Shown here one piece after another: positions 1 through 8,995 of a stretch of DNA of 64,000 bases. Made by a program: the position numbers and the translations under genes. Where the stretch lies: assembly GCF_015352455.1 (NCBI RefSeq), contig NZ_JADKPN010000004.1:124001-188000 (forward strand), given 5' to 3'. The first letter of the stretch is position 1, and each line of letters opens with the position of its first letter. The notes beneath the pieces were generated by a model. That model was not told where the DNA came from. It did no database searches and saw nothing but the letters and a program-made list of their open reading frames with translations. The stretch comes from Nocardioides islandensis. Its GTDB lineage: Bacteria > Actinomycetota > Actinomycetes > Propionibacteriales > Nocardioidaceae.

Positions 1-387
1 CCCGTGCGCGACCAGGGTCTCGACGACCGCGTCGCCGACGGTGCGGCCGCGTCCGTGGTGGGCGGGCAGCGCGACGTACGCGCCGTCCTCGCGCTCCTCC
101 GCGTCGTACGCCGTGACCGCGTCCGTGAAGCCCTCCGGCGGCTTGCCGGTGCCCGGGTCGTAGTCGTACCCGTGCCACGGGCAGCGCAGCCAGCCGTTCT
201 CGATCGAGCCCTCACCGACCGGGCCCCCTTGGTGCGGGCAGCGGTTCTCCAGTGCCCCGAGCCGGCCGGCACAACGGGTGAGCGCGACGGCGCGGCCGTC
301 GACGACGGTGCTGGTGACCCGGCCCTCGGCGGGTACGTCGTCGCCGTCGACCCGGTGCCACTGCGTCGTCACCGTCTCGTCATCCAC
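1..387 (-). CDS. Rieske 2Fe-2S domain fused to start of a TPP-dependent enzyme (partial)
   Basis: The gene runs off the left edge; 129 codons are visible. The N-terminal domain is a Rieske ferredoxin with both ligand pairs, CPHQGG (C50, H52) and CPWHGYDY (C69, H72), which would hold a [2Fe-2S] cluster. After about residue 115 the sequence TVGDAVVETLVAHG looks like the first helix of the pyrimidine-binding domain of thiamine-pyrophosphate enzymes (pyruvate oxidase or acetolactate synthase type), so the whole protein is probably a Rieske-TPP fusion. I chose the GTG at 387 because a GGGAGAGGGA purine run lies about 7 bases upstream; GTG at 372 is the alternative. The Rieske call is firm; the fusion is inferred from only 14 residues. 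Confidence 0.75.
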   Translation of the reverse strand, partial: MDDETVTTQWHRVDGDDVPAEGRVTSTVVDGRAVALTRCAGRLGALENRCPHQGGPVGEGSIENGWLRCPWHGYDYDPGTGKPPEGFTDAVTAYDAEEREDGAYVALPAHHGRGRTVGDAVVETLVAHG

Positions 388-475
388 GGCTGTTCCCTCT
401 CCCTCGCGGTTGCCCGAGACTGCTCTTGCTCCGTGTCGCTGACAAGGCGCGGCGTTACGTCGTAAGGAGAAGGAA

Positions 476-1093
476 ATGGGCGGCGACTCCACCCTCATCA
501 CCACCCGGCGCTCGCTGCACGCCGTCGGCGAGCTGGTGCTGGCCGGACCGCAGCACGCGCAGACCGGCGAGATCTCGCTCCGCGCGCTCCCGGGCGGGTT
601 CGGCACGACGCACACGCCGGACCTGCGCGTCGACGGCACCGACGTGGTCGGCCCCGAGGCGACGGTCGGCATCACCGGCCTGACGCCGGCCGCGCTGGGC
701 CGCGCGCTCGGGGTCGAGGCCCGCGGTCTCGCCGACCTCTACCCCGACGGGTCCGGTGTCGGCCTGGACGACGTGCTGGAAGTCGACCCCGACGCGGCGG
801 CGGTCGTCGCGGCGGCGTTCGCGGACGGCGACGCCGCCCTGCGCGCGCTCGCCCCCGACCAGACGCCGATCCTCTGGCCTGAGCACTTCGACATCGGCAT
901 CAGCGTCGGCGAGGTCAACTACGGCGTCTCGGCCGGCGACACGTACCTCGCCGTCCCCTACGCCTACGTCGGCCCCTGGTCCCCGCCCGCCGAGGACGAC
1001 TACTGGAACGCCCCCTTCGGCCGGGCCGTCCCGGTCTCCGACATCGACGACCTCGCGGCGTTCTTCGCCGAGGGCAGGGACCGGGCAGGCTGA
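476..1093 (+). CDS. Conserved actinobacterial hypothetical protein (205 aa)
   Basis: Soluble acidic protein of 205 residues with no signal peptide or membrane segment. The start is supported by AAGGAGAAGGAA directly before the ATG. The C-terminal part (PEHFDIGI, VGEVNYGVS, AYVGPW, then YWNAPFG) matches a pattern I recall from unnamed actinobacterial proteins of this size, but I know no assigned function. It is divergent from the Rieske fusion, and the roughly 90-base gap between them probably holds both promoters. Convergent with the ABM-like gene that follows, 6 bases apart. Confidence 0.8.
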   Translation: MGGDSTLITTRRSLHAVGELVLAGPQHAQTGEISLRALPGGFGTTHTPDLRVDGTDVVGPEATVGITGLTPAALGRALGVEARGLADLYPDGSGVGLDDVLEVDPDAAAVVAAAFADGDAALRALAPDQTPILWPEHFDIGISVGEVNYGVSAGDTYLAVPYAYVGPWSPPAEDDYWNAPFGRAVPVSDIDDLAAFFAEGRDRAG

Positions 1094-1099
1094 GGGCTG

Positions 1100-1720
1100 T
1101 CAGACGTGCTCGGGCACGCGCAGGTGCGCGATGGCGAGCTCGAACGCGTTGACGTCGACGATTCGCAGTCCGATGTCCTCGGCACCGGTGTCCCGGAGCT
1201 CCCGGGCCGCCGCGGCCGAAGCCATGAGGGCGTCGTGGTCCGCGAACCGTGCCGTGCTGCAGGCCCGACCGCTCGCCCGGTCGATCATCATGCTGGCGCT
1301 GCAGAAGCCGTGCATGTCCTCCAGCGTCGTCAGGACCCTGGTCCGGTAGTAGTCCAGCAGCGGGTCCATCTTGTCCGGCGTCATCTCGAGCCAGGTGGCC
1401 CGGCACCACGACCCCTCGTGGGCGTCGTGCTCGCGGTGCATCACCGCGATCTCCCACATGTCGACCACCGGTGTGCCGCCCATGATCTCCGCCGCCTTGG
1501 CGCGAGCGGACGAGACGTTGGCCGCGGATGCCACCATCGCGTCGTACGACGACCACGACGTGGTGGCGATCGACCGGCCATCCGCACGGTCCACCATCAT
1601 CGACAGCCCGACACACCCGGGCATCTGCACGAGCATCGGCATGACCTCGTCACGTACGTAGGCGATCCCTGCCTCGATGGCGCCCGAGTCGCCGTTGATC
1701 GTCGTGGAGCGTGCGTGCAT
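1100..1720 (-). CDS. Duplicated ABM-like (dimeric alpha-beta barrel) protein
   Basis: The protein of 206 residues is an internal duplication. GLSMMVDRADGRSIATTSW in the first half matches SASMMIDRASGRACSTARF in the second, each followed by a D-A-(L/M)-(M/V)-A-S-A-A segment. This layout fits antibiotic-biosynthesis-monooxygenase-type dimeric alpha-beta barrels, where two domains form one barrel. Substrate is unknown and no catalytic residue can be named. The ATG at 1720 was chosen over upstream in-frame starts because GGAGGAG lies 3 bases before it. The upstream 378 bases are occupied by tandem repeats, so its promoter lies next to or within them. Confidence 0.7.
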   Translation of the reverse strand: MHARSTTINGDSGAIEAGIAYVRDEVMPMLVQMPGCVGLSMMVDRADGRSIATTSWSSYDAMVASAANVSSARAKAAEIMGGTPVVDMWEIAVMHREHDAHEGSWCRATWLEMTPDKMDPLLDYYRTRVLTTLEDMHGFCSASMMIDRASGRACSTARFADHDALMASAAAARELRDTGAEDIGLRIVDVNAFELAIAHLRVPEHV

Positions 1721-1865
1721 GTGCTCCTCCCATCGACAGGGCGGCACCCCAGCGGCACCGCCGCTCCTCGGCACTCTCCTCCGGCTGCGCACGGGGGACA
1801 AGGCATCGGGGCTTGCAGACCGATTCTTCTGCGGTCTCGTCTGTCTTCTTCCGCTCAGCGACGCA

Positions 1866-2096
1866 GGCGAATCGCCGCGAGGGCCCTCGCCACCGATTCG
1901 TCAGCGATCCTCCGGGCACCCGCAGCGCACACAGTGCTGACGAATCGCCCCCCGGGGCCCTCGCCACCCATTCGTCAGCGATCCTCCGGGCACCCGCAGC
2001 GCACACAGTGCTGACGAATCGCCCCCCGGGGCCCTCGCCACCCATTCGTCAGCGATCCTCCGGGGACCCGCAGCGCGCGGAGGGCTGACGAATCGC
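1866..2096. repeat. Three tandem 73/74-bp repeat units with internal palindromes
   Basis: Units begin at 1866, 1939 and 2013, with a terminal partial copy of GACGAATCGC at 2087; the spacing is 73, 74 and 74. Each unit contains ATTCGTCAGC and, further on, GCTGACGAAT, so neighbouring arms can pair into hairpins in two alternative ways. Units two and three are almost identical, and the first has several changes. There is no unique spacer, so this is not a CRISPR array. It fills most of the 378-base gap between the ABM-like gene and the YrdB-type gene; I see no gene in that gap. Confidence 0.85.
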
Positions 2097-2098
2097 GG

Positions 2099-2464
2099 TC
2101 AGCGCGCCGAGCCGTCGTGGGCAGCCGCCAGGTCCCGGATGTCGCGGTGCAGCGCGACCGCGTTGACGACCAGCGAGAACACCAGCAGCGCCCAGGCCCA
2201 CCCGTCGTACCCCGCGACGAACAGCCCGGAGACCGCCGAGCCGATGACCAGCACCTTCGCGGCGGGACGGACGACCGGCCCACCGAAGCGGGCCTTGGGC
2301 GAGGCGAACAGGAACCACACGAGCACGCCGGCCAGCGCCGCGACGACGGCCAGCCACCAGGCACCGGCCCAGGCCCCCCAGACGGCGAGCGCGGCCATCA
2401 CGAGCAGCTCGTCGAGGAACACCAGCGCGAGCACGGACCAGCCCAGGGCCGGGGGAATCCTCAC
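2099..2464 (-). CDS. YrdB-family (DUF2568) membrane protein
   Basis: Integral membrane protein of 121 residues with about four hydrophobic helices (roughly residues 8-28, 35-55, 70-88 and 90-108). Composition and length match the YrdB/DUF2568 family of small membrane proteins, whose function is unknown. The start is GTG and the stop lies just inside the repeat block. The gene is divergent from the small basic gene at 2530, sharing a 65-base promoter region. Confidence 0.65.
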   Translation of the reverse strand: MRIPPALGWSVLALVFLDELLVMAALAVWGAWAGAWWLAVVAALAGVLVWFLFASPKARFGGPVVRPAAKVLVIGSAVSGLFVAGYDGWAWALLVFSLVVNAVALHRDIRDLAAAHDGSAR

Positions 2465-2529
2465 GCGTGGAGCCTAGGCGTAGGTTGGGCCCACGGAGCC
2501 ACTCAGGCAACCGACTCGAGGGAGCCGCG

Positions 2530-2661
2530 ATGAGCGACAAGTCGCCACGCCAGGGCATGTCCAAGAAGTCCGGGAAGTCCATCAAGGAGAAGCGCGCCGA
2601 GAAGCGCGACAAGTCCCACGTCGAGACGCTCTCGGAGAAGATCCACGACAAGAAGAAGTAG
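2530..2661 (+). CDS. Small lysine-rich protein (43 aa)
   Basis: A 43-residue, very basic protein, rich in Lys and Ser, beginning MSDKSPRQGMSKKSGKSIKE and ending in four charged residues. An ATG with GAGGGAGC 7 bases upstream fixes the start; the longer in-frame ORF has no ribosome site. Such short Lys-rich proteins are common in actinobacteria but uncharacterised. The composition would allow nucleic-acid binding, but nothing more can be said. It is probably transcribed with the acetyltransferase 35 bases downstream. Confidence 0.65.
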   Translation: MSDKSPRQGMSKKSGKSIKEKRAEKRDKSHVETLSEKIHDKKK

Positions 2662-2696
2662 CAGCACCGTCGGACCCCGTCCCTAGGCTCGCTCGC

Positions 2697-3191
2697 ATGA
2701 GCCCGACCGGCGCGAGCGTGACCCTGCGGCCCGGCACTCCCGACGACGCCGCGACCGTCGCGGACATCTGGCACGAGGGCTGGCACTCCGCCCATCCCGG
2801 GCACGTGCCCGACGGACTGACCGCGCGCCGGACGCTGGCCGCGTTCCACGACCGCGCCCCGCACCGCGTCGCCGACACGACGGTGGCCGAGATCGACGGT
2901 GAGGTGGTCGGGTTCGTCATGGTGGTCGCCGACGAGGTGGAGCAGGTGTACGTCGGCAGCGCCGCGCGCGGGTCCGGCGTGGCCGCGTTGCTGCTGGACG
3001 AGGCCGAGGCCCAGGTGGCGGCCGGCGGCCACGACGTCGCCTGGCTGGCGGTCGCATCGGGCAACGCCCGGGCGCGCGCGTTCTACGAGAAGCGCGGCTG
3101 GACCGACGCGGGGTACCTCCCCTACGAGGTCGAGGCGCTGGGCGAGCGGTTCGTCTCGCCCTGCCAGCGCTACGAGAAGGCCGTGCGCTAG
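2697..3191 (+). CDS. GNAT-family N-acetyltransferase
   Basis: A 164-residue GNAT-fold enzyme that would transfer an acetyl group from acetyl-CoA to an amine of unknown substrate. The acetyl-CoA loop is seen as QVYVGSAARGSGVAALLL (about residues 82-100, the R/Q-x-x-G-x-G/A type), followed by the motif B region LAVASGNARARAFYEKRGW that is characteristic of the family. It ends convergently with the HIT gene: the two TAG stop codons overlap within a single CTAG. Confidence 0.85.
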   Translation: MSPTGASVTLRPGTPDDAATVADIWHEGWHSAHPGHVPDGLTARRTLAAFHDRAPHRVADTTVAEIDGEVVGFVMVVADEVEQVYVGSAARGSGVAALLLDEAEAQVAAGGHDVAWLAVASGNARARAFYEKRGWTDAGYLPYEVEALGERFVSPCQRYEKAVR

Positions 3192-3733
3192 GGGGCCCAG
3201 CCCTCGGCCAGCAGCGACCGTGTCTCCTGGAGCAGCTGCGGCAGGGTCTTGGTCCGGCCGATCACCGGCATGAAGTTGGCGTCGCCGACCCACCGCGGCA
3301 CCACGTGCTGGTGCAGGTGCGCGCGGATCCCGGCGCCGCCGGCCGTCCCCTGGTTGATGCCGATGTTGAAGCCTTCCGCGTGCGAGACCGCACGTACCGT
3401 GCGCATCGCGGCCCGCGTCAGCGCCGCGATCTCGGCCGACTCCTCGTCGGTGACCTCGGTGTAGTCGGCGACGTGGCGGTACGGGCAGACCATCAGGTGC
3501 CCGGCGGCGTACGGGTAGAGGTTCAGCAGCACGTACGCCGTCTCACCGCGCCGCACGACCAGTCCGGACTCGTCGTCCAGCGACGGGATCCGGCAGAACG
3601 GGCACTCCTTCTCCGAGGCGTCGGCCGGCTTGTTCTCGCCGCGGATGTAGGCCATCCGGTACGGCGTCCAGAGCCGCTCGAGGCCGTCCGGCTCGCCGAT
3701 CCCGTCCTGGTGCGCGGCATGGTGGTCGGTCAC
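3188..3733 (-). CDS. HIT-family nucleotide phosphorylase/hydrolase (Ap4A phosphorylase type)
   Basis: This 181-residue protein has the histidine-triad motif HLHQHV (H139, H141, H143), which binds and attacks the nucleotide alpha-phosphate, and a CPFC pair (C44, C47) seen in zinc-containing members. In Mycobacterium tuberculosis the HIT gene beside thrS (Rv2613c) encodes a diadenosine tetraphosphate phosphorylase, and this gene occupies the same operon position. That fits removal of Ap4A made by aminoacyl-tRNA synthetases. The GTG start overlaps the stop of the BAAT gene as GTGA, so translation is coupled. An exact Ap4A substrate is inferred from context. Confidence 0.85.
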   Translation of the reverse strand: MTDHHAAHQDGIGEPDGLERLWTPYRMAYIRGENKPADASEKECPFCRIPSLDDESGLVVRRGETAYVLLNLYPYAAGHLMVCPYRHVADYTEVTDEESAEIAALTRAAMRTVRAVSHAEGFNIGINQGTAGGAGIRAHLHQHVVPRWVGDANFMPVIGRTKTLPQLLQETRSLLAEGWAP

Positions 3734-4899
3734 CGGGCCCCTCCCACGTGGTCGAGCAGCCGGCGCCAGGCATCCAGCCGGGCGCCCTGGTTGCCGGCCC
3801 GGCTGCCGCCGTTGCGCAGCGCCTGGTCGGAGATGATCGGGAAGCCGGGCGGGGTGGTGCAGAAGTGGCCGGCGTCCGGGTACGCCACGTGCACGACCCG
3901 GTCCCCCGCCCCCTCGCGCTCGGCGCGGGCCTCGGCGATCCGGCTCAGGCGCGCGCTGGGCCACATGGCGTCGTCCTCGGCGCTGAGCAGCAGCACCGGC
4001 CCGGTCGCCCGCTCCAGGGGGATCTCCGCCGCCGCGACCATCGAGGCGTCGTCGAGGCAGGCGCCCGGGTCGTCCTCGTCCTCGGCCATCTGGGCGACCG
4101 GCTCCCCGTCGTACCGCCACGCCGTCTCGAGCACGTCCGTACCCTCCCCAAAGGCGCCCCACGCCACCCCGCTGCCCACGAGCGAGGCCACCGGCCCGAG
4201 CTTGTCCGGCATCAGCGCAGCCGCCAGCAGCGCGAGCTCGCTCCCCCGCGAGGCACCGACAACGCACGGAGGCACGTCGTCGATGCCGTCCTGCGCGCGT
4301 AGCCAGTCCGCGGCCCGCCCGACCGTCTCGACGTCGACGTCGCGGAGCACGTCCAGGGTGCCGGGGAAGCCCCAGTACGCCAGCGACAGTGCGGCGACGC
4401 CGTGGCCGGCGAGCAGCGCGCCCGTCGCGGGCAGCCCCGGACCGGGGACCGACCCGCCGAGCAGGATCACGCCGCGGCTGGCACGGGGGGGCAGGAACAG
4501 CCGGCCGACCACGCCCGGCTCGCTGACCTGGTGCTCCCCCACGCCGTCGCCGAGCACCGGGCGGGCGTACGACGTCTGCACGACCGCGTCCTCACAGGTG
4601 GCGCGCAGCACGACCCGCATCGGGTGCAGCAGCGACCAGTCGTACGGCGCGTCCAGGGTCACGCTCCAGAACAGGCCGAACGGGTCGGTGCCGCTGTAGG
4701 TGCCGCCCGAGCTGGCGTCGGCGGCCGTGTCGACCTCGCCGTCCCGGTCCGCGACGTACGTTCCCGTGCAGCTCCACGACCGGCCGCAGAGGTCCAGCGT
4801 CGCCTCGATCGTCACGTCCGCACCGGGAGGTGCGCCGGTCAGCAGCACCCCGTCGGGGCTGTCGACCAGCGCGCCCGCCCGGCCGGGACGCAGCTGCAC
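3730..4899 (-). CDS. Acyl-CoA thioesterase / BAAT-family alpha/beta hydrolase
   Basis: This 389-residue protein has the two-domain layout of the BAAT/acyl-CoA thioesterase family. An N-terminal beta domain (roughly 20-120, ending near YARPV) precedes an alpha/beta hydrolase domain. The nucleophile elbow is GASRGS (S217); the acid is in SAEDDAMWP (D309 or D310), and the histidine is H345 in DAGHFC. A serine nucleophile favours thioester hydrolysis over amino-acid N-acyl transfer, which in the eukaryotic enzymes uses cysteine. The gene sits 5 bases after thrS and overlaps the HIT gene, so it is co-transcribed; why a thioesterase lies in this operon is unclear. Confidence 0.8.
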   Translation of the reverse strand: MQLRPGRAGALVDSPDGVLLTGAPPGADVTIEATLDLCGRSWSCTGTYVADRDGEVDTAADASSGGTYSGTDPFGLFWSVTLDAPYDWSLLHPMRVVLRATCEDAVVQTSYARPVLGDGVGEHQVSEPGVVGRLFLPPRASRGVILLGGSVPGPGLPATGALLAGHGVAALSLAYWGFPGTLDVLRDVDVETVGRAADWLRAQDGIDDVPPCVVGASRGSELALLAAALMPDKLGPVASLVGSGVAWGAFGEGTDVLETAWRYDGEPVAQMAEDEDDPGACLDDASMVAAAEIPLERATGPVLLLSAEDDAMWPSARLSRIAEARAEREGAGDRVVHVAYPDAGHFCTTPPGFPIISDQALRNGGSRAGNQGARLDAWRRLLDHVGGAR

Positions 4900-4904
4900 C
4901 TGGA

Positions 4905-6893
4905 TCAGACCTGTTCGCGCGAGGCGACGGCGGCGGCCACGCGCTCGATGGCCTCCGCGACCGGTACGCCGTTGTCCTGGTGCCCGTCGCGGTAGCGGAA
5001 CGACACCGCACCGGCCTCGATGTCCTGGTCGCCGGCGATCACCATGAACGGCACCTTCTGGAGCTGCGCGTTGCGGATCTTCTTCTGCATCCGGTCATCG
5101 GAGTCGTCGACCTCGACCCGCAGTCCCCGCGCACGCATCTGCTTCGCCACGTCGGCCAGGTAGTCGTTGTGCCGCTCGGCGATCGGGATGCCCTGCACCT
5201 GCACCGGCGAGAGCCAGGGCGGGAACGCGCCGGCGTAGTGCTCGACGAGCACGCCGATGAACCGCTCGATCGACCCGAACTTCGCGGAGTGGATCATCAC
5301 CGGCTGCTGGCGGGTGCCGTCGGCGGCCTGGTACTCCAGCCCGAACCCGGCCGGCTGGCCGAAGTCGTACTGCACCGTCGACATCTGCCAGGTGCGGCCG
5401 ATCGCGTCGCGGGCCTGCACCGAGATCTTCGGGCCGTAGAACGCCGCGCCACCGGGGTCGGGCACCATCTCGAGACCCGACTCGTCGGCCACCTTCTGCA
5501 GGATCGCGGTGGCGACCTCCCAGTCCTCGTCGGAGCCCTGGAACTTGTCCTTGTTCTTGTCGTCGCGGGTCGACAGCTCGAGGTAGAAGTCGTCGAGCCC
5601 GAAGTCGCGGAACAGCCCGAGGCAGAAGTTCAGCAGGTGCTTGACCTCGTCGGGTGCCTGCTCCTGGGTGACGTAGGAGTGCGAGTCGTCCTGGGTCATC
5701 CCGCGCACGCGGGTCAGGCCGTGCACGACGCCGGACTTCTCCAGCCGGTAGACGCCGCCGAACTCGAACAGCCGCAGCGGCAGCTCGCGGTAGGACCGGC
5801 CGCGCGACTGGTAGATCAGGTTGTGCATCGGGCAGCTCATCGCCTTGAGCCGGTACTTCGCGTTCTCGAACTCCATGGCGGGGTACATGGTCTCCGCGTA
5901 GTACGGCAGGTGCCCGGAGGTGTGGAACAGCCCCTCCTTGGAGATGTGCGGGGTGCCGACGTACTCGAACCCCTCCTCGATGTGCCGCTGGCGGACGTAG
6001 TCCTCCATGACCCGCTTGATCACCCCGCCCTTGGGGTGGAAGACCGCGAGGCCGGACCCGAGCTCGTCGGGGAAGGAGTACAGGTCGAGGTCACGCCCGA
6101 GCTTGCGGTGGTCGCGCTTCTCGGCCTCCTCGATGCGGTGCAGGTGGTCGGCCAGCGCCTCCTTGGACTCCCAGGCGGTGCCGTAGATGCGCTGGAGCTG
6201 CTTGTTCTTCTCGTTGCCGCGCCAGTACGCCGCGGCGCTGCGCATCAGCTTGAACGCTGGGATCCGCTTGGTGGTCGGCAGGTGCGGGCCGCGGCAGAGG
6301 TCGGACCAGGCCACCTCGCCGTCGCGACGGATGTTGTCGTAGATCGTCAGCTCGCCGGCGCCCACCTCGGCGGACGCGCCTTCGGCCGCGTCCTCGGCCT
6401 TGCCGGCACCCTTCAGCCCGATCAGCTCGACCTTGTAGGGCTCGTCCTTGAGCTCGACCAGCGCGTCGTGGTCGGAGACCACCCGCCGGGAGAACCGCTG
6501 GCCCTCCTTGATGATCTTGCGCATCCGGGTCTCGATCTTCTCGAGGTCCTCCGGCCTGAACGGCACCTCGACGTCGAAGTCGTAGTAGAAGCCGTTCTCG
6601 ATCGGCGGGCCGATCCCGAGCCGGGCGTCGGGCCAGATGTCCTGCACGGCCTGGGCCATCACGTGCGCGGTGGAGTGCCGCAGGATGTCGTGGCCGTCCT
6701 TGCTGTCGATCGCGACGGCCTCGACCTCGTCGCCGTCCTCCAGTTCGTAGGCGAGGTCCTTCAGCTGGCCGCCGACCCGGGCCGCGATGACGTCCGGCTC
6801 CTCGGCGTACAGCTCCCAGGCCTTCGTGCCCGTCGTGACCGCCTTCTCCTCGCGCGCACCGGCGGTGACGAGGGCGATCTTGATGTCGGACAC
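4905..6893 (-). CDS. thrS: Threonyl-tRNA synthetase
   Basis: A 662-residue class II synthetase that charges tRNA-Thr with threonine, of the usual bacterial length. The N-terminal TGS region is followed by the editing domain ([10 protein letters not shown], about residue 75), then the class II catalytic core. This includes the zinc ligand segment AMSCPMHN, the motif 2 region [10 protein letters not shown] and a C-terminal anticodon-binding domain with GVPV near its end. The start is GTG with GAGAGGAG about 8 bases upstream. No T-box leader is visible; a dispersed palindromic repeat lies in the upstream region. It heads the thrS-BAAT-HIT operon. Confidence 0.97.
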   Translation of the reverse strand: MSDIKIALVTAGAREEKAVTTGTKAWELYAEEPDVIAARVGGQLKDLAYELEDGDEVEAVAIDSKDGHDILRHSTAHVMAQAVQDIWPDARLGIGPPIENGFYYDFDVEVPFRPEDLEKIETRMRKIIKEGQRFSRRVVSDHDALVELKDEPYKVELIGLKGAGKAEDAAEGASAEVGAGELTIYDNIRRDGEVAWSDLCRGPHLPTTKRIPAFKLMRSAAAYWRGNEKNKQLQRIYGTAWESKEALADHLHRIEEAEKRDHRKLGRDLDLYSFPDELGSGLAVFHPKGGVIKRVMEDYVRQRHIEEGFEYVGTPHISKEGLFHTSGHLPYYAETMYPAMEFENAKYRLKAMSCPMHNLIYQSRGRSYRELPLRLFEFGGVYRLEKSGVVHGLTRVRGMTQDDSHSYVTQEQAPDEVKHLLNFCLGLFRDFGLDDFYLELSTRDDKNKDKFQGSDEDWEVATAILQKVADESGLEMVPDPGGAAFYGPKISVQARDAIGRTWQMSTVQYDFGQPAGFGLEYQAADGTRQQPVMIHSAKFGSIERFIGVLVEHYAGAFPPWLSPVQVQGIPIAERHNDYLADVAKQMRARGLRVEVDDSDDRMQKKIRNAQLQKVPFMVIAGDQDIEAGAVSFRYRDGHQDNGVPVAEAIERVAAAVASREQV

Positions 6894-6916
6894 GGGCCTG
6901 CTCCTCTCGGGTCGTT

Positions 6917-6961
6917 CCGCTGGTCGAGGAGGGACGAAGTCCCGTCACGAGACCCCAGCGG
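6917..6961. repeat. Dispersed intergenic palindrome upstream of thrS
   Basis: CCGCTGG and CCAGCGG (6917-6923 and 6955-6961) frame a GGTCGAGG...GAGACC core with an inner GGGAC/GTCCC pair. The core resembles other repeats in this window (16385, 28649, 41356 and 54416). It lies between thrS and the divergent DUF4012 gene and could affect either transcript. Confidence 0.6.
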
Positions 6962-7063
6962 ACAGGCTGTCGATGCTAGCGAGCACTTCGGCGTTCCTGC
7001 GCGGCGGTTTCGCCTCAGCACCTATCCTTCCTGCTACGGATGCAGGCCGGACGAGGGGGCTCG

Positions 7064-8989
7064 ATGGCACGCGAGAAGCGTGGATCCGGGGGTCGGCGCC
7101 GCCGATGGCCCTGGGTGCTGCTCGCCCTCGGCGTGCTCGCGGTCGTCCTGGTCGGTCTGGCCCTGCTGGCCCGCCCGATGATGGACGTCAAGCCGCAGGC
7201 CGACGCCGCGCGTGACGAGCTGGGCATGGCCCAGGACGCCATCAAGGCCGACGACATCGACGCGGCCCGCGCCCACGTGGCCGCGGCTCGTGTGCACGTC
7301 GACGACGCCTCCTCGCGGGTGAACGGCTTCGGCGGTGACGTGTGGCGGTGGGTGCCGGTGGCCGGTGGCGCGGTCAACGACGCCCGTCACCTGGTCGGCG
7401 CCCTCGACCAGGCGACGTCCGTGGCCGAGATCGGCACCGAGGTCTACCCGAAGGTCATGCAGAGCGACAGCCTCGTCCTCAACTCCACCGTCGACCTGGC
7501 CCAGGTCGAGGACATCCTCACCTCGCTCAACCAGGCCGGCCTGCACCTGCGCGCGGCCGCCGACGACCTCGCCGCGGTCAAGGGCAACACCCCGATCGTC
7601 GGCCAGCAGGTGCGCGACGCCCGCGACGAGGCGATGGCCAAGATCGAGCCGCTCCGGACGACGTACGACGAGGCCGAGCCCGTCCTCGACGCGCTCCCCG
7701 ACGTGCTGGGCGCCGACGGCGACCGGCACTACATCGTGGCGATCATGAACCCCGCGGAGCTGCGGTACTCCGGCGGCGCCACCCTCACGCTGGTGCCGCT
7801 GACCCTGGCGGACGGCAAGGTCGAGTTCGGCGACACGGTCACCAACGAGGACGTGGTCGCCGACACCGACGGCAAGATCAAGTGGCCGAAGGTGAAGGGC
7901 AACCCGTTCCACACGCCCGGCAAGACGCGGCTGATGAACGCGACGTTCTCGCCGAACTGGTCGCAGTCCGGCGAGGAGCTGCTCCGGGCCTGGCAGGTCC
8001 GGTTCGGCCAGAAGTTCGACGGCGTGATCACCGTCGACCTCCAGGCCCTGGCCCGGCTGATGAACCTCACCGGCCCGGTCGAGGCCGAGGGCGTCGGCCA
8101 GCTCGACTCCGGCAACCTCGTCAAGGTGCTCGCCGGCAGCTACGACTACTACGACACCGAAGAGGAGCGGAAGGCCATCAACGCCGCGGTCGTGCCGGCG
8201 TTCCGCGAGAAGCTCTTCGAGGGCGGTCACTTCGCCGACAAGTTCGAGACCCTCGCGAACGCCGCCAAGGGCCGGCACTTCGCGCTGTACTTCCGTGACC
8301 CGCGGCTCCAGGACGCCTTCGAGAAGCGCGGCCTCGCGGGCGACCTCAGCGGGACCGACCACGACTACCTGGGCGTGTTCACCCAGAACATCAACTCCAG
8401 CAAGGCCGACTACTGGCAGGCCCGCCGGGTCGAGTCCGACGTCAAGCTCGCGGCGGACGGCAGCGCGCAGGTGCACCTGACCGTGACCATCGACAACAAC
8501 TCGCCGGTGTTCACGCCGCCGTGGACCGACAACCAGCCCGAGGACCCGGCCAAGGACCCGCACTGGGGCTACTACACCCGCTGGGCCGGCAACGCCGTCG
8601 CGGTCTTCCTGCCGAAGGGCGCCACGGTCGAGGGCCAGCCCACGATGCGCGGGATCCCTTTCCGGCCCATCATCCGCTCCGTGATGGACCGCCCGTACTT
8701 CTACCGCAAGGTCACCCTCGAGCCGAACAGCAAGGCGGTCCTCGACGTCACCTACACGGTGCCGCACGCGGCCACGGTCGACGGCGACGCGATGACGTAC
8801 CGGCTCGACCTCGACCCGCAGTCGATGGTCGGTCCCGAGGCGGTCGAGGTCACCCTGCACCTGCCCGAGGGCTACGGCCTCAGCAGCCCGCCGCTCGGCT
8901 GGAAGATCGCCGACGGTCGCACCCTGTCCTACGACACCGCCGGGATGGACGACTCCCCGCGGTGGTCGATCGCGATGACCAAGCTCTGA
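7064..8989 (+). CDS. DUF4012 membrane-anchored protein
   Basis: A 641-residue protein with a basic N-terminus, one membrane helix (about residues 17-38) and a large extracytoplasmic part. The features of the DUF4012 family are visible: a helical region around residues 50-190, then RHYIVAIMNPAELRYSGG and FTQNINSSKADYW. DUF4012 proteins often lie near exopolysaccharide and glycosyltransferase genes in actinobacteria, but their activity is not established to my knowledge. The ATG at 7064 has GAGGGGG 4 bases upstream and was preferred to 7040. A glycosyltransferase follows about 2 kb downstream, at 11095. Confidence 0.8.
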   Translation: MAREKRGSGGRRRRWPWVLLALGVLAVVLVGLALLARPMMDVKPQADAARDELGMAQDAIKADDIDAARAHVAAARVHVDDASSRVNGFGGDVWRWVPVAGGAVNDARHLVGALDQATSVAEIGTEVYPKVMQSDSLVLNSTVDLAQVEDILTSLNQAGLHLRAAADDLAAVKGNTPIVGQQVRDARDEAMAKIEPLRTTYDEAEPVLDALPDVLGADGDRHYIVAIMNPAELRYSGGATLTLVPLTLADGKVEFGDTVTNEDVVADTDGKIKWPKVKGNPFHTPGKTRLMNATFSPNWSQSGEELLRAWQVRFGQKFDGVITVDLQALARLMNLTGPVEAEGVGQLDSGNLVKVLAGSYDYYDTEEERKAINAAVVPAFREKLFEGGHFADKFETLANAAKGRHFALYFRDPRLQDAFEKRGLAGDLSGTDHDYLGVFTQNINSSKADYWQARRVESDVKLAADGSAQVHLTVTIDNNSPVFTPPWTDNQPEDPAKDPHWGYYTRWAGNAVAVFLPKGATVEGQPTMRGIPFRPIIRSVMDRPYFYRKVTLEPNSKAVLDVTYTVPHAATVDGDAMTYRLDLDPQSMVGPEAVEVTLHLPEGYGLSSPPLGWKIADGRTLSYDTAGMDDSPRWSIAMTKL

Positions 8990-8995
8990 CGCTCC

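Noticed and set aside
6894-7063. T-box or other riboswitch in front of thrS
   Set aside because: No T-box core sequence or specifier hairpin is visible; the structure present is a dispersed palindrome.
4830-7181. A 783-codon open frame on the plus strand
   Set aside because: It is antisense to thrS, has low-complexity composition typical of a high-GC shadow frame, and no ribosome site; thrS is unambiguous.
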